Assembly: GCA_045597945.1 (NCBI GenBank)
Contig: JAZLLD010000084.1
Coordinates: 1-64,000 of the forward strand
Origin: Colimorpha sp045597945
GTDB taxonomy: Bacteria > Bacteroidota > Bacteroidia > Bacteroidales > P3
Length of the DNA stretch: 64,000 nt
Direction of reading: 5' to 3'
The notes below the pieces were generated by a model. It had not been told where the DNA came from, made no database searches, and was given only the letters and a program-made list of their open reading frames with translations. Shown piece by piece: positions 43,226 to 53,000 of this stretch; positions within the stretch are counted from its first letter, which is position 1, and each line of letters opens with the position of its first letter. Position numbers and translations under genes: made by a program.

Positions 43226-44716
43226 CTATCTGCGTCTCCAATATGAGGGTGAGAAAATAGCTATCAATGCAAACAGTTCCAGGCGGCCAGCCGTCATCAG
43301 CACCACCAGCGTCCATTTCGCCAGCCCGGGCAGCTGGGCATAATCCAGATTGCCGCCAAGGTTGTTGATCAAGGGCGACGGACCCAGGTTGCTGATATTG
43401 GCCGCAGCCATGCAGATAGCGTCGGGAATCGAGCTTCCGCACAGCGTCAGCACAAATGCGCCGCCCACGATGAAGGCAATGTAGAGCGACACATAGCCAA
43501 AAATCTTATTGATATATCCGTGGTCCACCGCCTTGCCGTCCACCTTCTCTATCAGCACGGCGTTGGGGTGAATCATGTGGGTAAAATAGTTGCCAATATA
43601 TTTCAGTAAGATGATGATTCTGCGCATCTTCAGCCCACCGCCCGTGGATCCGGCCGAAGCGCCAATGATGATAAGCACAAAGGTGATTGTGCTCACCAAA
43701 AAGGACCAGTGCTCCGGACGCGGCAGGAAGTACCCGCAGGTCGAAAGGGTCGAAGCTATATGGAAGAGGCTGTAGCTCAGCGAGTACACGAAATCATTGC
43801 CCACAAAGAAGAATGCCAGCGTACAGACCAGGGCAGCCATCAGCAGCACGCCCAGGTATGTCTTCATTTCCTCGGTCCGATTCAAGTCCTTCCACCTAAA
43901 AGTAAACACTTTGTACAGCACCGCCACATTCACGCCACTCAGAATCATAAACACCGTAATCACCGCCAGGCCGCCTTGGCCTATCATCGAAAGGCCAGCG
44001 CTGTTCGTCACGAAACCGCCTGTCGACAGCGTGCTCATCGAGAGGCACAACGCCTCCACAATTCCCACCCCGTTCAGCAGCATCAGCACCGCCATTACAA
44101 TCGTAAGTGCCATGTATATGAACCACAAACGCATCACGCTCACCGACAGTCTCGGGTGCAGCTTGCGCTCCTGGGTACCAGAAAACTCAGCCTCGTAGAG
44201 CTGTCCGCCACTAATGCCCAGGCGGCGAAACAAAGCAATGGCCATCAGCATCATGCCAAGACCTCCAACCCATTGCGTCAGAGCGCGATAAACCAACAGA
44301 CTCGGAGGCATCAGCTCGGGCTCTGCAATCACCGACGACCCCGTGGTGGTGAACCCGCTGAAGCTCTCAAACACAGCGTCAGTCACCGTAGCTATGCCGC
44401 CCGTAAACAAATAGGGCAACGCTCCGCAGATAGGCACAGCAATCCAAATCGTGGCCGTGATCCAATAGCTTTCGTCGCTCTTCACATCGTACTCCGCATT
44501 GTGGCCCACGATATTGCGCAGCAGCAGCCCCAGCAGTAGCGTGGCCATAGCCGACACCAGCAGGGCGAACTGAGCCCCGTCGCGGCAATAGAGCGAGATC
44601 ACCAAAGGCAGCACCAGGATGCCGCTCAAATTCAGCAGCATCACACCCATCAGGTGCACGATGAGCCTGAAGTTAAACCTCCTCAAACCCAGTCTTTCCG
44701 TTGGCCACTCATTCAT
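43226..44716 (-). CDS. trkH: TrkH-family potassium uptake protein, first copy
   Basis: A 496-residue membrane protein with TrkH pore loops (SGFTTTGSS, STLSTGGFV, STLSTCGYF, NISNLGPSP). It imports potassium together with the NAD-binding regulator TrkA. It lies 72 bases after trkA and abuts the second trkH. A short inverted repeat with GGCGGCAACCGCC lies in the gap to trkA and might modulate the ratio of TrkA to TrkH. Confidence 0.92.
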   Translation of the reverse strand: MNEWPTERLGLRRFNFRLIVHLMGVMLLNLSGILVLPLVISLYCRDGAQFALLVSAMATLLLGLLLRNIVGHNAEYDVKSDESYWITATIWIAVPICGALPYLFTGGIATVTDAVFESFSGFTTTGSSVIAEPELMPPSLLVYRALTQWVGGLGMMLMAIALFRRLGISGGQLYEAEFSGTQERKLHPRLSVSVMRLWFIYMALTIVMAVLMLLNGVGIVEALCLSMSTLSTGGFVTNSAGLSMIGQGGLAVITVFMILSGVNVAVLYKVFTFRWKDLNRTEEMKTYLGVLLMAALVCTLAFFFVGNDFVYSLSYSLFHIASTLSTCGYFLPRPEHWSFLVSTITFVLIIIGASAGSTGGGLKMRRIIILLKYIGNYFTHMIHPNAVLIEKVDGKAVDHGYINKIFGYVSLYIAFIVGGAFVLTLCGSSIPDAICMAAANISNLGPSPLINNLGGNLDYAQLPGLAKWTLVVLMTAGRLELFALIAIFSPSYWRRR

Positions 44717-44788
44717 AATTAATAATGAATAATTTATAATAAATTGGCGGCAACCGCCTCACAATTCACAATTCACTATTTCACTATT

Positions 44789-46129
44789 TCACTCAAACAA
44801 CTTCGCCACCTGGTTCATTGCCTTAGGCAAGGCGAACACGATTACCTTGTCGTGAGGCAGAATCTGCATGTCGCGCGTGGGCAGGAAACTCTCGCCGCCA
44901 CGGATAATGCCGCCCAGCGTAGCGCCCTGCGGCAATGCCAGCTCGCGGATCGTATGGCGGGTAGCCGGGGCAAATTTGCCCACGTTGAACTCCATCAGCT
45001 CGGCATTCGTTCCGCTCAACCACTTGCTGCGCACGGCGTCGCCCTTCACAATAAAGCGCGAGATATAGCTGGCCGTGATCAGCTTCTTATTGATGATAGT
45101 GTCGATGCCGATATCCTGCGACAGACTGATAAACCCGGTGTTCTCCACCAGCGCAATCGTGCGCTTCACTCCCAGCTTGCGGGCGTGCAGACAAGTCAGC
45201 ACATTCGTTTCCGACGAGTCCGTCACCGAGATAAAAGCATCCGTGCGCTGGATGCCCTCCTCCTTCAGGAGTTCTATATCCGTGGCGTCGCCATTGATAA
45301 TCAGCGTATTGTTCAGCAGGGCGGCAGCTTCTTCGCAGCGAGCCCTCGACTCCTCGAACAGCGTCAGCTGTATCTTGTTCTCCAGCGTCTGGGCGGCAAA
45401 GCGGCCTATGCGGCCGGCACCCACGATGAGGGCCTTCTTGATGGCAATATCGTGCTTGCCCGACACCTGCTTGATCGACTCCAGCTGGTTGGGGCGGCTG
45501 ATCAGATAGGCCAAATCGCCTTCCTGAAACACCGTGTCGGTGTGCGGGATGATAGTCATGCCGTTGCGCAGGATGGCCACGATGCGCACCTGCAGCGTCG
45601 TATAGGTCTGAATCAGTTCCTTCACGCTGTGGCCCACCACCGGCGAATCGGCCTCCAGGCGTATCAGATACATCGTCAGCAGACCGCTGCTGAAGTCGAA
45701 GAACTCGGTAGCCACCGAGTTGTTCAGCAGATTGGTAATCTCCTTAGCGGCAATGCGCTCGGGGCAGACCAACTCGTCCACGCCCAGCGACTTAAACATA
45801 TCCCTGTGCTTGGGCATCAGCAGTTCGGCATTCGAGATGCGGGCCACCGTCTTCCGAGCACCAAGTTTCTTGGCCAACACGCAGCTCATCATATTGATGC
45901 TCTCATCGTGCAGCACGGCCAGAAACAAGTCGCAGTCGCCCACATTGGCCTCGTCCAGCACCTGCGGCGAAGTCGACGAACCCGCGATAGTCATCAAGTC
46001 CGTCTCCTTCTCCAAGCGCTTCAACAGCTCCGAATTGGGGTCCACCACCGTAATATTGTGGTCCAGCTCGGTCAGCGATTTAGCGAGGTAAAACCCTACC
46101 TCTCCGTCTCCTGCAATAATAATATTCAT
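44789..46129 (-). CDS. trkA: Trk potassium system NAD-binding regulator TrkA
   Basis: A 446-residue cytoplasmic protein made of two RCK modules (NAD-binding Rossmann plus TrkA-C), as in E. coli TrkA. Nucleotide-binding starts are IIIAGDGEVGFYLAKSL (about 3) and ALIVGAGRIGRFAAQTL (about 233). It gates the TrkH channels encoded downstream. A good promoter lies 25 bases upstream, so trkA-trkH-trkH form one operon. Confidence 0.95.
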   Translation of the reverse strand: MNIIIAGDGEVGFYLAKSLTELDHNITVVDPNSELLKRLEKETDLMTIAGSSTSPQVLDEANVGDCDLFLAVLHDESINMMSCVLAKKLGARKTVARISNAELLMPKHRDMFKSLGVDELVCPERIAAKEITNLLNNSVATEFFDFSSGLLTMYLIRLEADSPVVGHSVKELIQTYTTLQVRIVAILRNGMTIIPHTDTVFQEGDLAYLISRPNQLESIKQVSGKHDIAIKKALIVGAGRIGRFAAQTLENKIQLTLFEESRARCEEAAALLNNTLIINGDATDIELLKEEGIQRTDAFISVTDSSETNVLTCLHARKLGVKRTIALVENTGFISLSQDIGIDTIINKKLITASYISRFIVKGDAVRSKWLSGTNAELMEFNVGKFAPATRHTIRELALPQGATLGGIIRGGESFLPTRDMQILPHDKVIVFALPKAMNQVAKLFE

Positions 46130-46153
46130 CGTTTCTAAAGTTCAAAACAAACT

Positions 46154-46162
46154 GCAAAGATA
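46154..46162 (-). promoter_or_regulatory. Promoter -7 element of the trk operon
   Basis: TATCTTTGC on the minus strand, 24 bases before trkA. Confidence 0.65.
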
Positions 46163-46435
46163 CGAAAAAATTAATAATAACGAATAAAAAATAAAAAGAA
46201 GGCCGCCAGGCAGGCATTCCCGGCCTTTCACATTCCATTGCGACGGAATTGCTGCCAGACAACTCCTAATTCAAGAAACACAATCTTTCCCACATTATCG
46301 GCATATCCCATCTTTTACACAAAGCGAATTGTCCGGATTCGCATTGAGGAATAAGATGTTAGCCGAAGACAAATCCGGCCTCAGTAAATCCCCCCATTTC
46401 ATCCCTAGCCTCGCCTTACCTTCGCTAGTTTTACC

Positions 46436-46545
46436 TTATTTATTCTATATTTATACCTTATTTATTCTATTATATATAGGATAAATATAGTATAACTAAG
46501 GTATAACTATAGGATAAGGAACGGGGGAAGGGCGGAGTTATAGGG
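46436..46545. repeat. AT-rich dispersed repeat, copy 2 (first block)
   Basis: TATAAATA/TATAACTA words form a partly palindromic tract. Positions 46481-46511 are identical to 601-631; positions about 46505-46540 are the reverse complement of about 528-560. No coding frame is convincing between 46163 and 47041. Confidence 0.65.
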
Positions 46546-46558
46546 CGGCTTGTGAACC

Positions 46559-46588
46559 ATATTTTTGAGTCGCACACCTCAAAAATAT
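46559..46588. other. Perfect 11-bp hairpin
   Basis: ATATTTTTGAG (46559-46569) is the exact complement of 46578-46588, with an 8-base loop. It lies inside the copy-2 repeat region, between its two blocks. Role unknown. Confidence 0.5.
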
Positions 46589-46639
46589 TGAACCGAGTCG
46601 GCATTGTGCGATTTTGCAGAGGCCAAAATGGGTATTGCG

Positions 46640-46715
46640 GAAAGAAAGTGAAGCTTCGCTCTTCCTTCGCTGTGGCTTCGCTCGTGAAACACTGGCTCTA
46701 GCAATGTTTCACGGC
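46640..46715 (+). repeat. AT-rich dispersed repeat, copy 2 (second block)
   Basis: Clustered TTCGCT words and GTGAAACA...TGTTTCAC match the stretch at about 445-510 in the same orientation (CCTTCGCTGT.GCTTCGCT is shared). Confidence 0.6.
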
Positions 46716-46869
46716 GATTCAGCACCACATGGGGCGGCCGCAGACCAGGGAAATATTGTTTGGGAATGCCGTTTTGTGATTGAAAACGTCCCTAAGGTTC
46801 TGGTTTCTTGCGAGAAAATAGTGCGCAACGATTTCTTTTATAGTATATTGTTTTTCACTAAGAAAATTG

Positions 46870-46911
46870 TTTTTTGTTTTTTGTTTTTTGTTTTTTGTTT
46901 TTTGTTTTTTG
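46870..46911 (+). repeat. Six perfect TTTTTTG heptamers
   Basis: Six tandem copies of TTTTTTG without a mismatch, ending 35 bases upstream of the promoter at 46947. Such tracts change copy number by slipped-strand mispairing, and this one lies where it could alter expression of the giant adhesin. Confidence 0.85.
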
Positions 46912-46946
46912 TTTACACTTTTTTTTGCTTATTCAGAAATTATTTG

Positions 46947-46955
46947 TATTTTTGC
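46947..46955 (+). promoter_or_regulatory. Promoter -7 element of the giant adhesin gene
   Basis: TATTTTTGC, exact TAnnTTTGC, with a TTTG ending at 46927, 19 bases upstream. The ATG is 86 bases downstream. Confidence 0.6.
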
Positions 46956-47041
46956 ATCGTGTATTTAGTTGAGGCACGACTCAATTGGGTTGGATGCCAG
47001 ACACTTGAACATAATGGTTGTATTTTTTATTTTGTTGCAGT

Positions 47042-50000
47042 ATGAAGAATTATTTATCAGTCGTATGCTTGGTTTTGATGGGATTTTCGTTTGGCGCATG
47101 GGGGCAGAACACTGTGCTGTGGGATGATTTCGAGGGCGACGCCGTGCTGTCGGACTGGTCGTTGCTGAACGGCTATTGCGATAACGGTTGGCACTGGGGT
47201 TCGTCGCCCGACCAGGGCGCAAACCAATGCCTTTACATCACCACCCGCATCCAAAACGGATCGGTGTATGAGCCCACGGGCTTCTACGGTTATTCCACCA
47301 GCAGCCGCGCCACGGTGTTCGCGTGCCGCAACGTGTGGCTCGACTCGGGCAACTACTCGGCAAGCTACGACTGGCGTTGCTTTGGAAGCATGTATTCCGA
47401 CTTCATGCGGGTGGTGCTGGTGGCCGACTCGGTGGAACTAGTGGCGCAACCGCAACATGCGCCCCTAGTGTTCGGAACCGATGTGTCGATTATCACCCCC
47501 GAGGGCTGGATTGCGCTGGACGGCGGCGGAAATCTATGCCGTCATGCCGACTGGACACACCTGGAGCAGGATTTCCAGGTTCAGCACTCGGGAGGGTATA
47601 AGCTCGTGGTGCTGTGGACCAACTACAACCAATACGGTTTCACGGGTCCTGGCGCCATCGACAATATTCTATTGGAGAGGCAGTTGTGCGACCGCGTAAC
47701 AAACCTGACCTGTTCGCATATTGCCTCGCAGGAGGCACGGCTGGACTGGACGGACTCCACGGCGCAAGGGTATGTGGTGGAGTACGGCTTGGTGGGCGAC
47801 ACTTCGCGCATGAGGTTGACGACAACTTCGACTCACTGCCTGCTGACGGGACTGGAACCTTCGTCGCAGTATGTGGCGAGGGTGGCCGTGGTTTGCGCAG
47901 AAGGCGTGGGTCCGCTGACAAATGTGTATTTCGAGACAGAGTGCTCCCGGTGTCAGCTGCCCATGGCACTTGGCCTTGAGGAAGTTGAGACACAGGACGG
48001 CCTGCCCCCGTGTTTTCGCCGGTATACGAGACTGAGCTATACTTACCCCGCGGTGGAGATGGATGTGGCGCTGAACCACACGCCACACGGCTGCCGAGGG
48101 CTGAGGTGGCAAGCCCATCCGGGCAGTATGATTTGGGCCGACAATACGCTGCTGATCCTGCCCCCTGTCGACACGGCAGGATGGATGGGCGAGAATGTGC
48201 AGGTGTCGTTCTGGGCTAAGGACTTGGGTTCTTCGGTCGACGCGCATTGGATAACTGTGGGGGTGATGGATGACGCAGGCGACAGCGCCACGTTCAGGGC
48301 GCTGGGACAGTGCCGCATAGAGGGCATGGGATGGCGCCAGTACCGTGTGTCTGTGCCGACCGCCGTGGCGTTTGGCGACCGCCTGGCCCTGCGATATGCT
48401 AACGACGCCGGTTCGCTCGACATTGCCCTCGACGACATTGTTGTGGAACGCGTAGGCGGCTGTCTGCCTCCATACGATTTGCGTACAGAGGCCGCAGGTT
48501 CGGCCATCGCAGTGCGGTGGCGGCCTGGCGGAGAAGTGAGGTCATGGGTGGTGCGCTGTGCCGACACGGTGATAACCGCAGCGGACACGTTCTGCCTCAT
48601 TACCAATATGTTGCCGGGGGTGGACTATAGGATATCGGTGAGTGCCGTGTGCGGTGCCGACTCCAGCGTGCCCGTGTTTACGACAGGTAGCACCGAATGC
48701 AGCCAGCTGCCGCACTCGTGCCTGCCTTATGTCGAGGGATTTGAAGAGTGGTCTGGCAGGACGGGATACACCAATGCGACTTACGTGCCCGGCTCTCCAT
48801 GCTGGACGATATACAGTCCGCAATCCGGCTCGGCCGCCAACCCTTCGGCGGAACCGGGGGCGGTTCACTCAGGCGAAAGGGCTTTGCACTATAATGAAGA
48901 GCGGTCGTATATGCCGGGCTATGTCTACCTGATACTGCCAACTTTTGCTGACGAGCTAAGCACCCTGAAGATGAAATTTTGGATGAATTTTAATTCGTTA
49001 GGCAACTTGAGCAATCTGGAGGACGGCTATCTGCGCATAGGTGTGTGGGATGGGAATATGTTCTACGATATGGACACTTGCTCAACACTCAACTGGAACA
49101 GGTGGCTGCAATACGAATGCGACTTCTCGAACTATTCGGGACCGGAGGGTGCTATTGCCTTTGCCCTGCCCAAGGGGTCGAATGGATGGTTGGATTTGGA
49201 TGATGTGGTGGTTTTCTCGGCTCTCGGCTGCCAGCCGCCGAAGGAGGCTCACGCGTGGTCGACAGCTGCCGACACCCTGTTGGTGACCTGGGAGGAGGAT
49301 CCCACGATGGCGGGAGCCGAATACTGGATCCGCTACTCGACGGCAGAATCGGTTAGCGACACGGTGGTGTCGGGTTCGATGGCGACGCTGACCGGCGTTG
49401 CGGGCAACAGCGATTATTATGTGAGCATCAGAACGATATGGGCTGGCGACACCAGCGTGGAATGCGGCGTTCACGTGCGCACGGTGTGCGACTATCCCGA
49501 ATTGCCCTACAGTCCTGACCTGACTGGCAACGGGTCGAACCGCACTTTCGATTTGCCCTGCTGGTATTCAGGCCGTTCGCAATATACATCATCTTATCCG
49601 TCGATTCGACACTCGTGGTCGGATGACTTTTGGTACATTGGCCTGGAAGGCACTTTCCCTTACGAGATGACCTGGGCGGTGCTGCCCATGTTCGACACCC
49701 CGGTGCAGGATCTTCGGCTATCGTTAGATGTTTATGCAAATTATACTAACAGCACGTTGACAGTGGGTGTGATGGACGACCCCGCCGACATAGCCACGTT
49801 TACTCAGGTGGCTGAATGCACACCGGCCAACAGCACCATGTGGAACGCAGAGAATATCTATTTCTCGTCGTATGCCGGATCGGGACGCCACATAGCATTG
49901 CTGTGCAGGAGTCGTTCGTACGACAACTACAGCGTGGGCGTACAAATAAAGAATATTGTGGTGGATGTGGCCAATCCGTGCCGACCGGTGAGAGACCTTT

Positions 50001-53000
50001 CGGTGTCGCAAGCCGGGGTTTCGGCCATGGCCACTTGGCAACATTCTGAGGACCAAGAGCCTCTATACTATCGGGTGGAGTACCGCATGGCCGACGGCAG
50101 TTGGACGGCGGAAGAAACTCCGTACAACTATCTGCCTATCACTGGGCTGACGCTGGACACTAATTACGAGCTTCGTGTGGCTGCGGTGTGCGACTGCGGA
50201 TGGAGCGACTGGCAGTCAACAACCTTTGTCACACCGCCCTGCCTACAAGGGGGAAGCGCAGACATAGGCCTTGGCACAACGGCCAACAGCCACTTACCAG
50301 TCAACACGATGTGGGGCAGCACCTTATGCCAAAGCATCTATCTGGCTTCCGAGCTGCACGATGCAGGTCTTATTGCCGGAAATATCGTCGGGATGGCTTA
50401 TAAATGGGCTTCGGCATCGAGAATGAACAAGGATTTTATCATCATGCTGGGTCATACCGACTTGGACGAGATGAGATACGACAGCGTTTTCGGCTTCTAC
50501 GTTTGGACGGTGGACACCCTCGTGCCACTGTCGCAGCAGCGTGTGGTCTACAACGGACAGCATCCGATGGGTGCGGTCGGAACAGTATTTTACGATATCG
50601 ACACATCCTTTGTGTGGGACGGCGTGAGAAACATTGTGGTGACCACCATGATGAACACCCCGATCGACGAGCGCCAGTCGAGTGCTGGTTTTTCGGGCTT
50701 CGCCACCGAAGACGAGACTTTCCGCACCAGGTATGCCACCCGCGATGCTCAGCCGTTCGATACGCTGAGCATCAGATTGTCGGCAACGAATTTGGCATTT
50801 GCCCGCCCCGACGTGGTCTTTTCCGGCACCTGCCGGGAGAATGCCGACTGTATGCCCCCTGTGGCCGAGGCGCTGCAGACGAGTGCGACCACGGCCACGC
50901 TGGTGTGGTCTCCCGGCTTGGACGAGACACAATGGAGGATAGAGCACCGCGGTCAAGGGGCGTGGATTTTTGACACCCTTACTGGCGAAGAATCGTATGT
51001 TGTCCGTGGGCTTACGCCAAGCACGGAGTATGAATTCCGCATCTCGTCGCTATGCGATGAGGCGGATACCGGCACCGTGGTGGTCGGCACCACACAGTGC
51101 GCCATTATCAACACGCTGCCTTTTACCGAAAATTTCGATAGCTGCGGCACAGGCCAGTACGATGTGCTGCCCCTGTGCTGGGATAACGGTCCCAACCGCT
51201 ACCCAACCGTTTGGACGGGCGGCTATGTGATGTGCCATACTCCGACCTACGGCGAAGGCTACAGGCTAGTGCTGCCGGAGGTGGACACAGCGGCACTCGA
51301 TTTGCGGCAGCTGGAGGTGTCGTTCGACATCTGGTGCGACCCCTCGAACTATTACTATTCGCACGGCCGTGTGGCTGTGGGCGTGATGACCGACCCCGAG
51401 GATTGGACTACTTTTGTGGGGGTGGATACGGTGACCTCGGATGCGGCAACACACAGGTTCGCTTGCAGTCTGGCCGGCTATCGTGGAACGGGAACTTATC
51501 CAACAATTGCTTTTATCGAGAAAAAGGCATATATCGACAACTTGGTGCTGGACTATGCTCCGACGTGCCCCCAAGCCGACCAGCTGCTGGCCACCAACGC
51601 AACGCCGAGTAGTGTGCGCCTGCAATGGCGAGAGCGAGGTGCGGCCACCCTATGGCAGGTGGAATACGGTGCCGAAGGGTTTGCCCTGGGTACCGGCACA
51701 CGCGTGACAGCGACCACCAATCCGTTTGTGCTGACGGGTCTGCCGTCGACTTATCGCGGACAGTTCTATGTGCGACCCATCTGCGGGGCAGGCGACACCG
51801 GCCGGTTCTCAAGTGATCCTTGCGGTTTTGAAACGCGACAGGTGCCGGCCCAGATACCCTACGCCTACGATTTTGAGAGCCCCACAGAATGGCAGAACTG
51901 GCAACATACAGGATCCGGCAACACCACACGCTGGTGCCGTGGCGGGGCTATGGCCTTGCAGGGACTGAGTGGCGCTTATCTGTCGTCGAATGGCGGCGCC
52001 ACAGCTGCTACCGGTCTGCACGAAGGTAACTTTGCCACTTGGCGAGAGTTGGATTTCGGCAATACGGAAGCGGACTATGAGATATCGTTCAGCTACTGGT
52101 CGCATGGTTTCGCCGGAGGCAACGACGGCCTTTATGTGTATCTTGTCGACACTTCGGTGTCGGTGCGCTCTCTCATGGCGCAGAACCCTTCGATGTGGCA
52201 GCAGACTGAGGGTTGCCGCCGATTGGCTTTTATGAATTTCGACACCTCAAGGGCTGTGTACCATTGCGCGCTGAATTCGTTCTTGGGAGCACACAGTTTG
52301 GTCTTTGTATGGCACTCGGCCTACCGATGGTACGACGATATGGTGGCCATCGACGATATCCACGTGACCCGTGTGATGTGCCACAGACCTACCGGCCTTG
52401 AAGCTTCGCAGACGTATGGCAGCAGTGCCACGCTGCGTTGGAATCAGAGCGACGCCGACAGCTATTTGGTGTCTTATCGCCGAGCTGGCTATGAGTCGGA
52501 CGAAGTGACGACCCTCCGTTGCGACACAAACAGCGTGACGATTACCGACCTACTGCCTCAGACCAACTATGTGGCATGGGTTCAAGGCATTTGCCCCGAT
52601 GGCGAGACCAGCGTGCGCAGCCAGGGGTGCCAGTTTGCCACCTTCTGTTGCGATACGCCTATGGTGGTGTATTCCTTCGACACTTTGTGGCCCCAGGGCA
52701 CTTCGGTGACGGCACCTATGGGCAACAGTACTTTCGGATTCAGCTATGTGCAGACCCTGGTCCCGGCTCGTTTGCTGGCACCGCTGCAAGGACCTATTAC
52801 GGCTATGGCGTTCTACACTGAGAACGGCCTGGGTGGCGACGGCTACACGCAGATGCGTGTGTCGATGGCCAATGTTGCCGACTCGTCGCTAGCTGAGGGC
52901 TTTGTGCTGGAACGCAGCCCGATAGCGCTGACCCCGGTGGTTGACGGCACGGAAATCCAGTATGCCCAAAGCGGTTGGTATACATTGTATTTCGACCAAC

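Noticed and set aside
44744..46138. A 464-codon plus-strand frame opposite trkA
   Set aside because: trkA has both nucleotide-binding motifs and its own promoter; the plus frame is a shadow rich in His, Gln and Arg.
46614..47045. A 143-codon frame across the heptamer tract
   Set aside because: It translates low-complexity T-rich DNA into Phe/Val runs, overlaps the adhesin promoter and has no homology signal.
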